From positions 372,001 to 436,000 of the forward strand of contig JAYKXP010000013.1 in the NCBI GenBank assembly GCA_037176845.1: DNA of 64,000 nucleotides, read 5' to 3'. Source of the DNA: Paramarasmius palmivorus. Its lineage: Eukaryota; Basidiomycota; Agaricomycetes; Agaricales; Marasmiaceae. The notes under the pieces were generated by a model. The model was given only the letters and a program-made list of their open reading frames with translations. It ran no database searches and had not been told where the DNA came from. The position numbers and the translations under genes were made by a program. This document shows positions 33,801 to 44,930 of this stretch, piece by piece. The stretch's first letter is position 1, and the number at the start of each line of letters is the position of its first letter.

Positions 33801-34678
33801 CTAAACCTCCTTGACCTTGACGGTACCACGAAGCAGACCAGTTCTCCTGGCAGCAATGAGACCGACTTTTTGACCGGGGACGGCTGAACGAGCGATGGTG
33901 GAAGCCTTTCCAATGTGTTGGTGGTTACCACCACCATGAGGATGGTCGACGGGGTTCATAGCAACACCACGAGTACGAGGCCAGCTGCGAAAAACGATCA
34001 GTACCAAGTCATTGCAACAAAAAAACAGGAATAGCGCACTTGTATCTCTTGGCCTTGAATTTGTAGTACGCACGGCCAGCTTTGAGCAAAGGCTTATCAA
34101 TCCTTCCACCGCCAGCAACGATACCAACAGTCGCCCTAGCACCACCGCTAACAGTCTTCTTTGCGCCTGAAGGCAACCTGATTCTCGTCTTGTTCTCATC
34201 TGGCGAGTGTCCAATCACGGTTGCGTAGTTTCCTGATGTCCTTGCAAGGGCACCACGGTCTCCGACCTTCTCCTCCACGTTGCAGACAATGGTACCTTCG
34301 GGGCATTGGGAGATGGGGAGAACGTTGCCGACAGTCAAAGCAGCTTTTTTGCCGCAGTAGACGAAAGCACCGGTGTGGAGACCTTCAGTAGCAATGAAGG
34401 TTTCTTTGCGGAGCTTGTAGCGGTAGGGGTCACGGAAAACGACACGAGCGAGAGGTGCACCACGACCGGCGTCATGGATAATTTCTTTGACTATGCCGCG
34501 GACGTAGCCATTGCGTTCAGCGAAATCGAGGGCACGCAGCTGGGCGGGGGCTTTGTTGTGGTGGGTGTGTGATTTGAACTGTAATAAATAGTTGTGATTT
34601 TTCGTCGATTTCACTATAGAGCAGAAGGAAACATACGATAGCGTGCGAGCGCCTTTGTGCCCTAATAACCCGACCCAT
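33801..34678 (-). CDS. RPL8: 60S ribosomal protein uL2
   Basis: Large-subunit protein next to the peptidyl transferase centre. Three coding exons: 34637-34678 ([14 protein letters not shown]), 34040-34578, 33801-33984, separated by introns 34579-34636 and 33985-34039. Spliced product is about 254 residues, full length for the eukaryotic family. Conserved blocks: [33 protein letters not shown], and [20 protein letters not shown], which contains the His associated with the catalytic centre of the ribosome. A frame starting at 34614 is translated intron, not the real start. A leader exon and 5'UTR intron lie upstream. Confidence 0.96.
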
Positions 34679-35113
34679 TTCTGTTTACCTGCTGAAAGGA
34701 AAGAAAGTGGTCAGCATCGTTCTGTACTTCATCCAAATCCCAATCGACGCATCCATCCATTCCATCGTATTCCATCGCCCCCTTTCATTCCTCATATCCT
34801 TGACCGAGCCAACAGAACCCTATGAGACATAAATTTTGCATACTCACCGTGAAAAGAGAGTCTTGAGGATGTCGATGTTGAGCCCTGCCCGTTGAGTACT
34901 TCCTTGTGTTGTGCTGCACCGTGTGAAGGATTAGGTAACGCGTGGGAAGTTAATTTTCCGGCGCTAACTCAACATATCCCTTGACGCCCGTGGCGGATCA
35001 CTCATTTCCAGAAACGGTACTCATGCACGAGCCAGTGCTCTCGGTCAACATTTCCACAGCTCAGAAATGTAAATATATAAGTGACGCGTCACAATAAACA
35101 AACATAGTCAATC
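34679..35113 (-). promoter_or_regulatory. uL2 leader: 5'UTR exon and intron, plus promoter
   Basis: On the minus strand an exon-like stretch near 34848-34920 ends TTTTCACG followed by GTGAGTATG (34842-34847), and a pyrimidine-rich TTTCCTTTCAG acceptor lies at about 34692, 14 bp before the ATG. The intron would be about 155 bp. A leader intron is typical of ribosomal protein genes. The rest up to 35113 is promoter and the 3' flank of the next gene. Confidence 0.6.
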
Positions 35114-36322
35114 CTACAATGTACCACTCCCACTGGCACCCATGTCCCTACAAATCTCCAGAGGTGGATCTATCGCCGAGAGCCTACAACGCACAACCTC
35201 TCCTTCCTTTGTACCACTGGTCTTCTTCACAACGTTTAGTGGAGGTGGAAGTGATGGTACTTCAGGAAGGGTACGATCGACATCGCTTCCAGCTAGGTGG
35301 AAGCCACCGCGCGTCTTTATGAAGACGGGTGAAGCAGACGCTCGACTGATCATCACTTTCACCGCCCTCTGAACCTCCGCGACGCTCAGTGTGGTGGCCG
35401 TGTCGCGCCGACTAGAGCCACTCGAGTAAGCTGAGGCAGTAGGTCCTCGAACGCTTGGCAAATGGGAGTTATTCGGCGGCGGCGGAAGCTCTGATCGTAT
35501 ACCTGTGATAATCCTAGGAACTCTTCGGGGAGACCACACACTAATAACAGGCGAATCACTCCCCTCCTCCACATCAGCGTCCTTGTGTACTGGGAAATGG
35601 CCGATGACTGGATCGCGCCTGTGAAAGATTTGGGGTGTTATTCTCTGAGAGAAGGGGCGCCTTCCTCGTGCGCGGACACCGGGCATGCGTAGGCGGTGAC
35701 AGCGGTGACACCAGAACATTGCAATTATCACGATTACTGTGATAGCAAGAGCGGTACCCAAAACTCCACCGATCACCTTCGCGAGATACGTATCTTTCGC
35801 GTCTTTGTCGTCTTGTTCCCGCCGCAAAAGCCGTCTCGAATGCATCGTTCCAATATGGATGGCAAGTGGTTTTGTTTCCTCGGAGCCTGCGCTTGTGGGA
35901 GAGGAACTGCAGATCGTCTGTCAGCCCTGCTCACTCAAAAAGAATGATGAACGTACACGGATTGTGTTACTGCATTATCCGCTAGCAGGACAAGAAAGCC
36001 CGAGTTCCTAAATGGTATCGGTTAGCATGTGTCATGAATGAAATGACTATGACTGACTGTAATAGCTCCCCTTGTAGCTCTTGGTTGCTCGTATTAGCAG
36101 CTTGGATACTGAGACCCTGATTATCTCTACTCTCTCGTGGCAAATCGACTTGCGCCGGGGATGAAGTGGTTGTCCTGGCTGTTTTGTCGAACGAGATCTT
36201 GAGTTCAACTGTAGGTGTCACGACATAGACAAAAATAAACCTGCTTTACGCATTAGAGATCCCCGAAGTCATTAGCATGTTTAAAAGGTTGGAGGAGCTC
36301 ACCAGAAAAAAAGTTTCTGCAT
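35114..36322 (-). CDS. Type I single-pass membrane protein
   Basis: Four exons: 36303-36322, 36058-36240, 35957-36007, 35114-35906, giving 348 residues. The signal peptide is built across the first intron (MQKLFFW joined to FIFVYVVTPTVELKIS). The outside part is short and Ser/Thr/Gln-rich. One membrane helix follows (VIGGVLGTALAITVIVIIA), then a Cys/His/Arg stop-transfer segment (WCHRCHRLRM) and a long tail with Pro-rich stretches (ELPPPPNN, VPSLPPPLN). The long single frame from 35845 misses the first three exons. Resembles in plan the protein at 20525 but not in sequence. No family recognised; a cell-surface sensor or wall-associated role is inference. Confidence 0.75.
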
Positions 36323-36658
36323 TATGATTAATAAACCAAAACGATCGATCTTTAAAAGCGAGACTCGGAATTATAATAACGGAGGGCTTCCAGCGCCACG
36401 ACCGACTTGCCGTCGACCTCACTCTCGTTTATATAGTAGTTCGGCCCTTGACTGAGGCCTACGCTCATCATCAAACCGTGTGCACAGGACTTGATTAACT
36501 GTCGTCGCCGGCAACTGGGATCGTTGATATACTGATCTCATGGTGAGAAGATTGTACGGTATGATCTAGTATGGTTAAGATCTCAGTTGACGAGGGCGAC
36601 GATTTTTATAGAAAATAGATCCTACCAAACAAGGCGAATTGCGCCGATTCCGTGATTT
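36323..36658. other. Intergenic, no gene seen
   Basis: Promoter side of the type I membrane protein gene; nothing else recognised. Confidence 0.5.
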
Positions 36659-37194
36659 TTAAATGTTATACTCCTTGCTAGTATACAACTTTCCAAATGA
36701 GTTCAACTTCAGCATGATCGGCATCACCAATATGGCGCGGCCTGGGCTGTAAACTCGGTATGTTGCACCTCGAACTTGGTGAATGCCGACGTATATCCTT
36801 GAAGCTTGACCTATGATCTTGGAACCCGACGAGTATAGGCGGATTGAAGTGAGCCCGGTGCCACTCACCTCAGGTTCAGAGACATCCTTCGCGACACACT
36901 CTCGAAGAAGTTTCTGCACTGTTCTTTTCGCAGCAGCAACTAGACAACACTTGCGTCTAACGTCGACGGCGAATTTACTAAAATCTGGTCTGAGTTTTGT
37001 ATGATGCGCCGAAGAAAAATATACGCACCGATCTACATCTCCTATACACAGCCCAGATCCCATTGAGAGGTAACATAAGCTCCTTGAAGGTGATGGTCAA
37101 GCTTTCAAGCTCAAGTGCCAGTGGAGGAAATGGGTCCGGAGCAAGGGAATTTTGATCAAGTTAACTCGGAGCCGCCGTTTCTTCGTCTACCATC
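36659..37194 (-). pseudogene. Unrecognised gene relic with helical N-terminus
   Basis: From an ATG at 37194 the frame reads MVDEETAAPS, a TAA, then LDQNSLAPDPFPPLALELES and KELMLPLNGIWAVYRRCRS up to a GTGCGT donor. A GAA to TAA change would explain the stop. The next segment (KFAVDVRRKCCLVAAAKRT, VQKLLRECVAKDVSEPE) does not join in phase across the obvious acceptor, and ends at a GTGAGT donor. Helical, charged composition; family not recognised. Confidence 0.35.
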
Positions 37195-37682
37195 TTGAGG
37201 GCTTCAAGATGGCACCAGGTGTTATCGACACCAAATCGACACTTATATCTCTGCAAGAATCAGGATGAATTGAGCTATAGAGAAAGGTCGCTGATCTCTA
37301 ATGTGCGTTTCTTTTTTCAAAAATCGTCTAGAGCTTCCACTCTGAAACTTTGTGGATCAATAGGATAGTATTAGGTCGTATCACATCCTAGATTCTGCTA
37401 AATCTCGTCGGGCTACAGTCGCAGGAAGATACTTAGACGGCACCAAAATTGATTCATCTCCTTCACCTCCACATGTCTGACTGTTCCATGTCTCGCCCAT
37501 GTCGCACCAACATACGATACATTCCAGACCGCCTGGCCATGAAACTACCCAGTGCAATACATTCTCCGTTGACCAACAACTAGGACGCTGTCTAGGCATT
37601 ATACCGAGACTACTTGAAACCGGAGGTGGCCTTAAAGGATCAGCGTGCGAGGCTCAGTTCCGCATCAAGTCACCCCAACTTA
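37195..37682. other. 5' region of the HNH-like gene, possible decayed exons
   Basis: The plus frame from 37499 joins the gene at 37683 without a stop but its protein is not like the family, so real upstream exons, if any, were not identified. Confidence 0.4.
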
Positions 37683-38684
37683 CTATGGAACATTCTCTAT
37701 CACTAGATTCTCTGGCTACATCTGTTTCTTTCTTTGACTACCCAGCGGCTCCTTATGAACTCGTGACACGAGGCACTACAATGGTATGTGGCAATTCTTT
37801 CCTTTCTGGCATAGTCGTTCATTGCTACCTGAACCAGTTTTCCAATATTGAATGTCACTGGGGAATCAGGGAGGGAGAGTTTGATTTTCGAGACCCCACG
37901 AATCAAGTACGAGGTATGAACTGCATCTCTGTTACCATGATTTCCAAATAACAATCAATGGCCCTATTAGTCCGCCCAGATATCCGAAGGCTACTTCAAA
38001 ACCGGAACCTTGCCATAGTCCCGACTTTGGATACACTCAAAGCCATGACAGTTGTCGTAGGAGAAAACAGCAGACGCTTCCCCTTGAGTCCTAAACGGTA
38101 CACCGATGTGCGTTCCTTTTCTTAACCGCATCATGCGTTTGCCATGGCTTACGCTCCCTCAGTCTTTCCCCGATGAATATTATGAATACCACGTCGTTCC
38201 TCTCAATGGAGCGCCTTTATTCGTTCAGTATTCCACCGACCCATCCGGGCGTGCGTCGATACAGCGCTACGACTATCCGTATAAAACGTTGCCCCGTCTT
38301 CGTCTGCCGATTCACCCATATCATGCTACATATCATTGCATCTGTCCTCTCCTCCTCCACTCACGGATGGTTTCCCGAATGTTCACATGGGGCAAACAAG
38401 CGGTGGACGCTATGATGATTTTGGGGATAAACTGGTCGACACCCGCGATTAACTTCCATCTGCCAACCGTACCTGGGTATCACATAGAAGGCGAGGAATC
38501 TATCTTCGATGAAAATACGTCGTCCTTGCTTTACTCTTATGGAGACTCGGATTCTTCGTTGGATGAAGAGCCTGACCCTCAGGTTCAGCAAGAGTGGCCC
38601 GCATTGCCTCGCACAACCTATTCCTACTTAACGGCGGAGAAAGAACAGTGGGTCATAGATTGGATTCTCAAGGTCGAGCTCTGA
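37683..38684 (+). CDS. Agaric HNH-nuclease-like protein (divergent)
   Basis: Four exons: 37683-37783, 37838-37913, 37971-38107, 38163-38684, all with GTATGT, GTATGA or GTGCGT donors and correct phases. The joined protein has the block IECHWGIREGEFDFRDPTNQ followed by VRPDIRRLLQNRNLAIVPT and TLKAM, which matches the later half of the HNH region in a large mushroom-specific family (WG-x-P, N-x-R-x-DL-x-x-LF-D, W-x-x-VP). The earlier half, with CxxC and the HV pair, is not evident, so metal binding and cleavage are doubtful. The C-terminal part is an acidic, Ser-rich extension (SLDEEPDPQVQQEWPAL). Start site uncertain. Either a non-catalytic relative or a gene with an eroded N-terminus. Confidence 0.5.
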
Positions 38685-38805
38685 TCCTAGGGAAGCTCGT
38701 AGTAGGCGTGTTTTCTCGGTCAAAAGTTCTGTCTCCGGTGAATTCCACACAGTTAATCGTATACATATGTTCCTCAAGGATGCTTTGCAATATCAACATA
38801 ATTTT

Positions 38806-39336
38806 CTACCTTCGTTTCGTCGGCCCCTGAAAGCGATTGAGGTAGCCCACCAGTCTTCCCAGCTCTGCGAAATCCCGTTGATATTGCTTCTTCGTGACCG
38901 TGCACTCCCGTTCTATGACGACGAAGGCCTTTTTCAACCCAACCAATTCACGTTTGGTAGCGTCAAACGCTCGCGTGAGCGCTCGTATATGGGCCTCGTG
39001 TTGACAGAGCAGGTCAAGGGTATGCTGTTGTTGCTAAGAGAGTTGAATGATTAGATAGGGGTGAAGATCTGATACATGGCAGGCTACCTGTTCAAGATCT
39101 GAAAGTTCTTGTTGGATGATGATGTCCTTTTCGATATGAAGAATAGCCTTGACCTCTTCGAGATTGGTGGGACCAGCCATGAGAGCAGTGGAGAGGCTTG
39201 GAGAGGATCCAGATGAGTTGCGGGAAAGACCTTTGGACCCGACCTGAACGATAGGTTTCAAGGTTCGGTGTACCGTCTGGAATCCGACTTGGATTAGGAG
39301 AGGCTCAAGGGAGAAGTTGTTAAGGTTTCTGGCCAT
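38806..39336 (-). CDS. Coiled-coil protein, 158 residues
   Basis: Two exons, 39088-39336 and 38806-39033, split by a 54-bp GTAGCC...TTAG intron in phase 0. The protein opens MARNLNNFSLEPLLIQVG, has a Ser-rich middle, then a long helix over the second half (LEEVKAILHIEKDIIIQQEL, HIRALTRAFDATKRELVGLK) with heptad-like Leu spacing, ending RFQGPTKRR. An ATG at 39393 would add 19 residues but lies in sequence that looks like leader or intron. Size and make-up suit a small structural subunit of a larger complex, but the family is not recognised. Confidence 0.6.
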
Positions 39337-40039
39337 GTAGTGAAGGTGTGTCGATCGATCGCGATGTGTTGACTTTGCTTCAGCTGACCCCATGTCTCTA
39401 ACCTGCTTGGGACGCCCCAGTGATCAGCAACGCATATATGCATAACGTAGGAAAATAGAGTTCAAACAAAAAGCATGTCGGTGGTACTTATTAGGTTTCG
39501 GAAAAAGGTTTTACCCATGGTCTCAGCTTGTGGATCCATTGACTGACAAGTGACAATTACACGAATCTCTTGGAGACTTAGGTTAGTTTGAGGGCTGCTT
39601 TGGTATGAAACTAGCTACACACCTCAGGCCTCAGGGAACAAGTGATAAATGAAAATCAGGGACGTCAAAACAAGCAAGAGACCGTGCGACCTCGGCAATT
39701 GAATTTTTTACGCGCCAAGTTACCTCTGTTACCCCCCGATCGCATCCCCAACGTACCCCTCATCTCCATCTTTCTTCCGTCCTTGATCTCGCCTACAATT
39801 ATTACCTGGAAAAAAGGAAAGTATCCAGAATTACCTTCGGCTTCAAATGACGCTTCGGTTACCCCGCGACGAAAATGGCACATGAATCATGCAATAACAC
39901 TGTATACGGCAGTTGTCGTATTTGCCTGTTCCCACATAAGGCGCTTTCTGTCATTCACGAGCTTCTCCAGGCTTCCCCTAATCACCACCGATACAGGGCA
40001 TCATTTATAAGTTGACACTATCTTTCAACTTGCTTCCAG
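39337..40039. other. Intergenic, no gene supported
   Basis: Divergent promoter region between the coiled-coil gene and the acyltransferase. The plus frame 39642-40010 has no family resemblance. Confidence 0.45.
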
Positions 40040-41625
40040 ATGCCCTCGACTTCGATGCAACCGAACAAGCAAGAACCAGAAGGCCCGTTTGCTTTGTATC
40101 CTCTCACAGTCTTTGATAGGCTCTTCGAACGGTCATGTTTTGTAACTGGGTGGCTCGTGGAAGGGCATTTGGACGAGAATAAGCTCGGGCAAGCGCTCAG
40201 GAGGGTCACAGAACAGTGGCGATTGCTGGCCGGAAGGGTGAGGAGCACTAAACAAGGCGAGGTAGCTGTCTCCAAGTCGCGTCTTTCACATCGATCTCAC
40301 GCGACTTTTCAGGTAACCAGCTGGCACTTGAAGATTCCTCTCGGACCTCTTCCTTCTCAGAAAGATTATCCAACGTACAAGATAACAACATCTGTCTCCG
40401 AACATCCGCTTTCGCATTATGTTCCTCATCTTCCTTCAGCCGAAACTGGGAGCTATATTCATGACTCCTTCCCTCACACGATTTTCCTACATCCCTCTAC
40501 GCCTCGAAGGTACTCCAAATGGGAGTCCGAGGATTCGCCGCTATTGTGTTGGCACCTAACGCGATTTCTTCCTAGTCCTGACTCTGACAAAGAGTACACT
40601 TGCTTGGGCTTCGCCCGAAGTCATGGTGTCTTTGATGGAGCAGGTGCTGCCATGGTGATAAACGCCCTAATGGCTGAATTGCGGGGAGAGCCTTGGGTGC
40701 CACCGCCTCCTTTGCAACCAGGGACGAACACGAACCCGTTGCAGGACATACTGAATGGATTGGACGCTGAAGTCAAGGAAGACATCCCGGAGTACGACGC
40801 TCATTGTGTCATGACAGTTCTCCGCGGGATTCGTATGATATTTTGGCACCTTCGCGAGCAACATTGGAGGGGTGCGGCAGCTAGAGTACTTCTCGTACCA
40901 GGTTCTGCAGTCGAATGGCTTGTGGACAACGTACGAAGTGAGCTGGGTGAGTCTCATGAAAGGGTTAGCACCGGCGATGTGCTCGTAGCGTGGTTAATGA
41001 AGGTAATTTACATCTTTTCGTCCCTCTGTCATCTACTGACGGCGTTTCTTGTCAGACAATCTATTCTGTCAATGGTTACCCGTCCAGTACGATACATTTG
41101 ACGAACTTGGCCTCGTTTCGCTCATTACTCGCCCCTGATTCTTCATTGTCTACATTCCCACACAATGCGTGGCTTCCGCCACCGTCTCCTATAGTCACCG
41201 CATCTGAGCTTCAGTCTCTGTCTCTTGCCTCCCTTACAACGTTACTTTCCGACTCTCGGAAAACGCTTTCAAATAGGGACGTTCTAAGGGGATACCGAAC
41301 CCTTAAAGCCCACGGCTTTGTCCTACCGGGAAACTGGAACGCAGACGAGGACTTTTTAGTTTCCAACGTCTCTGCGTCTCGAATCCTCGAAGCAGATTGG
41401 AGACTCCTTACATCCGACTCCTCGTCTGGAAAGACGATATGCGGTTATCGTTATTCGATGACACCGAATGAGCTGCTCTTGACAAATATGGCGTACATCT
41501 CTGGTCGGTTAGGAGATGGAAGTCATTTGATTGAGCTGTGTATAAACAAGCAGAGGATGGGAGTGTTGGAGGAGGAGGTCAAACGCATTGTAGCAGAGAG
41601 TAAGAAAGCAAGGACTCAGTCTTAA
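40040..41625 (+). CDS. Acyltransferase of the HxxxD (BAHD / trichothecene acetyltransferase-like) superfamily
   Basis: Two exons, 40040-41002 and 41056-41625 (intron 53 bp, GTAATT...GTCAG), about 510 residues. Uses an acyl-CoA to acylate an unknown hydroxyl or amine. The catalytic motif is SHGVFDGAG (His-x-x-x-Asp, near residue 195), with FERSCFVTGWLVEG and LRRVTEQWRLLAGRV as the typical N-terminal strand and helix. The second half has YSVNGYPSSTIHLTN and TICGYRYSMTPNELL, in place of the plant DFGWG motif, which is absent as is usual in fungi. No other biosynthetic gene is adjacent, so a secondary-metabolite cluster is not supported. Confidence 0.82.
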
Positions 41626-41901
41626 TGAACTTTCTGTCATAGCAAATCTGTACAATTATCGGACGAATGCCTGCTTGGCTATTTATATAATTATACGAAA
41701 CCGTTGTTGTATCCCTCCTGATTTTCGTGCACTTACGCCGATGTCGCGATAATTTTGGGTTGAGTAATGAGTCGGGTGCTCTAAGTGTTAGGGAACTCCT
41801 CCATGAAGTCGAATACAAGCATTGTGTATAGTGATGGTTGAGGAATGACATTAATCAAGAGTAAATACTGATAGATTATCAAATATAATGGGTATATCCA
41901 T

Positions 41902-42846
41902 CTACACCTTCCCAATCAACAAGTTCTTAATCATTTCGCGAGCTGTAATCCTGACGGTATGATACAACGTCGGAAAGTCCAGTGTCGAGGTAAAGGTATC
42001 TGCAAATCCGAATGGCAGCATAGGTGGGATCCATCCTGGGCAAAGTTGCAACAGGTGAGCAAAGAGTTTGGTCAAACCAAAACCAAAAATGTCATACCAC
42101 GAGCATATTCCAACGCCCAGCAACCTTCATGCATCTTGTACTGTTTGCCGTGTCCTCGTCGTAGCAGGTTCACTGAGCCGGCCGGGTACACTTCCTTTTC
42201 CAGTGCACCGGGCGCGAAGGCCCATTGCTCTCCGACAAGGATATTGAAGTAATCATCCGCCGTGTGGATACCAGAATGTCCTTCAGTACCCAAGGGGGTA
42301 CCGAAGATGATAAGGTATTCTGTTACGGAAGCGTGAATGATATACATGGCACCCATGGCACCTCCTGCGTTATTGAATACCCATTCACTGGCATCACGAT
42401 TTGCCGTGTTAAGTGAATGCTCAGTATCATTCTGAGTATCAGCCGGTAAGAGGAAGTTGGTGTTGAGTGCAATTTTTGGTTTTGACGCCGTCAGAGCGGA
42501 GAATGGGTGAGGTGTCGACTGAGGGAATTCGGTTGTTAGGTTCTTCAGAATGTATTCTATGATCCCGTGGGTTGCATTAGTGCCTCCTGGGTTAGCGGCT
42601 ATGGCAGACTGAGCGAGTTGGTGAAGAAACTCGGGGTCAAGCACATAGAATTGGGACTTTTGAGTGTCAGTTCACTCCGTCTGGTTACAAGTGTAGATTA
42701 CTCACTCTAATCGAGTCCAGCCACCCTAAAAGAGCAATGAATAGAGAAATAACCGCCAGATATGTTGCATATTTCGTGATACATGTTTGGGTCGACTTTG
42801 CTGGCACCGGTGTAGGGGTCGTCGCCTTCTTGTTTTTTGGGGCCAT
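41902..42846 (-). CDS. ERG2: Sterol C8-C7 isomerase (ERG2)
   Basis: Shifts the sterol double bond from C8 to C7 in ergosterol synthesis, in the ER membrane; homologue of the sigma-1 receptor. Three exons: 42706-42846, 42098-42656, 41902-42035. Exon 1 holds a Lys/Thr/Pro start and the membrane helix ([18 protein letters not shown]). The core has [50 protein letters not shown] and [20 protein letters not shown], then [20 protein letters not shown] and [13 protein letters not shown]. Length about 277 residues with a slightly long insert after residue 75. Convergent with the acyltransferase gene. Confidence 0.95.
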
Positions 42847-43231
42847 TATCTTACACGAGTTTCAGCTTCAGACCTATGATTTATGGGGAAAAGACAAAAA
42901 ACAACAACTCACCCTCAAATAAAGCTGAGGTGGCGCAGGTAGAGATGGTGGGAGGCAGAAAGAAAGGACGCGTCAAAAATTCGGAAGCGCGTCTTGATTA
43001 ATGGAACGATTTTCAGGATAGATAGATAGATCGACCTCAACCTCTAACCGCCATCAACCCTATAACTTGTAGTAGCTCGCGAAAGGTATGTCCTTCACAA
43101 TATTTTTAGGAAGATACAACTCAAAGAACTTGACCAGTTATACTTGCGGTACGACGCGCAGCAGTGCACCCAAAAGCTACCTAACCAAGGTTGACCCCTT
43201 TAACGACAACACCACAACTTCATATCCTGCA
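42847..43231. other. Divergent promoter region ERG2 / F-box gene
   Basis: The plus frame reaches back to 43088 but the segment before 43232 does not resemble the subfamily, so it is taken as leader. No other feature seen. Confidence 0.5.
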
Positions 43232-44821
43232 ATGGATGCACATTGTCCTCAATGTGTCGCCTTCGTGACGGATAACTTCCCACCTCTCCCTGTTGTCAAT
43301 TCTGAAATCATGGATTTTACCCGTACCAATATCACTCCTCCTGACAATGTCAGCCAAATCGTTACGGAGTATCTCGCAGAGGCAAAGAAGCGGCTCGCGA
43401 TTATCACCGAAAAAGCTGATCATGCAAAAGAGACGCTTCGACTTCTTCGTCATCATCAGAAGGTGTTGCGCACCGCTATAGAAAGTCACCAAACCATTGT
43501 ACATCCTATCCGGCGGCTCCCTTCCGAAGTCTTGTCTGTCATCTTCAAAGCTTGTGTGGAGAGTAGTGATATCACGGATCTGTTCGAGTCCACGGTTCCA
43601 GAGCATCATCGGCTCAGGAACTCCCTAAATTCTTCCCACCCGCCATGGACCTTGACCCGCGTGTGTCGTTCGTGGCGATCGGTTGCGTTATCTTGCTCCT
43701 CTCTTTGGTCATACGTGGCTATCCCTCTTCCTCATTGCTATATGGGAGTTCAACACAGTCAGCATACACTTATGCAACTGATATTACAACTCCAACGCTC
43801 CAAGCTTCGACCCCTCACTGTATCGATTACATACCCCAAATGCCCAAATCATAATCAACCTCGCCACGGTAAGGAGCACCTCGTCGCCCTTTGTTCTCAA
43901 TCCTGGAGGTGGGATAGTGTACACTTATCCTTTGCATCACACAGTGATGACTTCTTCTGGACAATATGTTCCATCGCTGGGGATAATGTTCCCCTACTTC
44001 AGCGCCTATTCCTCGAGTATGTTCACACACCAAATCTAGATGGCCTTAATTCTGCCCCGGGCCTGCGCGAATTATCAATATGCGCACCCAACAATTCGAT
44101 ACGTAGAGGCTCGCTGCACTTACCGTGGTCGCAGATCACCCGTTTTTGCTTCAAACCGCAGAGTTCGGGTGGGGATGTCTCCTTTAGCTTCCTTCGCGAC
44201 ATGCCTAATCTCGAAAGCCTGGTGGTAATTGTATGGGCTACACCTCTATCAGTCCTTGTCCCTCCTCTATCAGAATTTCCAGCGCTCCAGACCTTCACTA
44301 TCGTCACAATAGAGGATACAACAATTCCTGCCGCATTCCTCGATGCTTTCGTGCTTGAGCATCTTCACGACCTTTGTGTCGATCGAGTGTTCGATGTGGA
44401 CGCACTCACCCGCATGCTCAAACGTACGCCCACCATACGATCTCTGTCACTGAGAGCCAGAGATGGTTTGAATGCAGCCGATCTAGTCGCATGTATCGCG
44501 TGCGCCCCGAACCTCGAATCGCTTACTCTCTGTGACGTGCCAAACGGAGTCATCGATGCTCTTGCTGGCACCATACCAGGATCAGTCGAGAACTCGCTTC
44601 TATTGGAACATCTTCGCAAGCTCACCTTATATGCACCGTGCGCAGTGGAACGGGCGCAATTGCTCAGATTGGCGGAAGTAAGAGGCGCCGGCTTCACGCT
44701 GGAGTTGGACAGAACCCTGTCTTTGGACAGTGAAACGAAGGAGGGGCTGGACAAAACCCAGGGTTTGGCAGTGTCGCACATCAACGCACACGGGTGGAGG
44801 GCATTTCTTGGACAACGCTAG
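43232..44821 (+). CDS. F-box protein, subfamily A (CPxC N-terminus)
   Basis: Single exon; the ATG at 43232 (MDAHCPQCVAF) was preferred over 43088 because it places the CPxC pair at residues 5-8 as in the paralogues. A long heptad helix (about residues 45-95) precedes the F-box HPIRRLPSEVLSVIFKACV, then PPWTLTRVCRSWRSVALSC and the LRR-like region ending near WRAFLGQR, 529 residues in all. Expected to bind Skp1. No lesion seen. Related to the genes at 2704 and 60192 on the opposite and same strand respectively, so the subfamily is dispersed, unlike the tandem subfamily B. Confidence 0.85.
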   Translation: MDAHCPQCVAFVTDNFPPLPVVNSEIMDFTRTNITPPDNVSQIVTEYLAEAKKRLAIITEKADHAKETLRLLRHHQKVLRTAIESHQTIVHPIRRLPSEVLSVIFKACVESSDITDLFESTVPEHHRLRNSLNSSHPPWTLTRVCRSWRSVALSCSSLWSYVAIPLPHCYMGVQHSQHTLMQLILQLQRSKLRPLTVSITYPKCPNHNQPRHGKEHLVALCSQSWRWDSVHLSFASHSDDFFWTICSIAGDNVPLLQRLFLEYVHTPNLDGLNSAPGLRELSICAPNNSIRRGSLHLPWSQITRFCFKPQSSGGDVSFSFLRDMPNLESLVVIVWATPLSVLVPPLSEFPALQTFTIVTIEDTTIPAAFLDAFVLEHLHDLCVDRVFDVDALTRMLKRTPTIRSLSLRARDGLNAADLVACIACAPNLESLTLCDVPNGVIDALAGTIPGSVENSLLLEHLRKLTLYAPCAVERAQLLRLAEVRGAGFTLELDRTLSLDSETKEGLDKTQGLAVSHINAHGWRAFLGQR

Positions 44822-44930
44822 GTGCATTTGCAATGTTTCTTGAGCTATGGAGCCAGAACGTTGAATAGCGGACCGTATACAGATGTGTTTCCCAATGAGT
44901 CGGATAGTATTGTAAATTACACCATGAATA

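Noticed and set aside
34009..34614. uL2 starting at the ATG at 34614 ([12 protein letters not shown])
   Set aside because: The first residues are translated intron; the real first exon with [11 protein letters not shown] is at 34637-34678 and joins in phase.
43088..43231. N-terminal extension of the F-box gene to 43088
   Set aside because: The extra 48 residues are not shared with paralogues, and the CPxC start at 43232 fits them.
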